NCBI GenBank assembly: GCA_947306375.1
Contig: CAMZGJ010000069.1
Coordinates: forward strand, 1-5,749
Origin: an uncultured Spirochaetales bacterium
GTDB taxonomy: Bacteria > Spirochaetota > Spirochaetia > Sphaerochaetales > Sphaerochaetaceae
DNA length: 5,749 nt
Direction of reading: 5' to 3'
Shown here: in pieces, positions 5,721 to 5,749 of the stretch
How the letters are laid out: the number at the start of each line of letters is the position of its first letter
How positions within the stretch are numbered: position 1 is the first letter of the stretch
Notes under the pieces: generated by a model
What the model saw: the letters and a program-made list of their open reading frames with translations, nothing else
The model's database searches: none
Told to the model about the DNA's origin: nothing
Translations under genes and position numbers: made by a program

Positions 5721-5749
5721 TGAGACCGGGAAGATTCGAACTTCTGACC
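5721..5749 (-). tRNA. 3' part of a tRNA gene, cut by the window edge
   Basis: Read on the minus strand, the edge starts with GGTC, fitting variable-loop positions 45-48. Then come the T arm AGAAG-TTCGAAT-CTTCC (5729-5745), acceptor 3' strand CGGTCTC (5722-5728) and discriminator A (5721). The T loop is canonical; the outermost T-stem pair is an A-C mismatch, the other four pair. The next bases are ACA, so CCA is not encoded and must be added by a nucleotidyltransferase. The anticodon lies outside the window, so the amino acid is unknown; the short variable region excludes Ser, Leu and bacterial Tyr types only if it is indeed five bases. Confidence 0.85.

Noticed and set aside
5457..5723. 88-codon forward open frame spanning the phosphatase upstream region
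   Set aside because: It crosses the tRNA terminator hairpin and tRNA 3' end and has no family resemblance.

Overview
The window is a compact stretch of bacterial chromosome with five complete protein genes and the 3' part of a tRNA gene. Base composition looks roughly balanced by eye. Four of the five protein genes lie on the minus strand. The organism cannot be fixed from this sequence. The exported phosphatase has a signal peptide ending in VFAQ, a form common in treponemes, and the tRNA has no encoded CCA. An anaerobic, gut-type spirochaete (Treponema or relative) is a reasonable but unproven guess; a gut Firmicute is the alternative. No mobile element, CRISPR array or phage gene was seen.

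Layout. At 1-178 there may be the last codons of a plus-strand gene, followed by a long inverted repeat that probably acts as a two-way terminator. Positions 179-2497 hold a two-gene minus-strand operon: a 447-residue ion or organic-anion transporter of the ArsB/NhaD (IT) superfamily, then an aldo/keto reductase 18 bases later. A 117-base divergent intergenic region, with overlapping inverted repeats built on GCAAT/ATTGC, separates this operon from a plus-strand YhcH/YjgK/YiaL-family gene (2615-3070). That gene converges, with a 2-base gap, on an extended-SDR NAD-dependent epimerase/reductase (3073-4053, minus, GTG start). The likely YhcH terminator lies inside the epimerase coding sequence.

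The 221 bases between the epimerase and the next gene hold two well-formed promoters facing opposite ways with overlapping -10 boxes, and a strong terminator with a 14-bp perfect stem. One promoter drives the epimerase. The other reads into about 135 bases of non-coding sequence ending at the terminator, so it may make a small RNA. Beyond it is an exported protein-tyrosine phosphatase (4275-5456, minus). Its N-terminal half resembles the C-terminal beta-barrel of SAM hydroxide adenosyltransferases. The window ends with a tRNA gene on the minus strand and its terminator.

How the genes might work together. The YhcH-family protein (sugar anomerase/isomerase-like cupin), the aldo/keto reductase and the sugar-epimerase-like SDR all fit sugar or small-carbonyl metabolism, but no complete pathway is visible. 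The only strong regulatory link is the shared divergent control region between the transporter operon and the YhcH gene.
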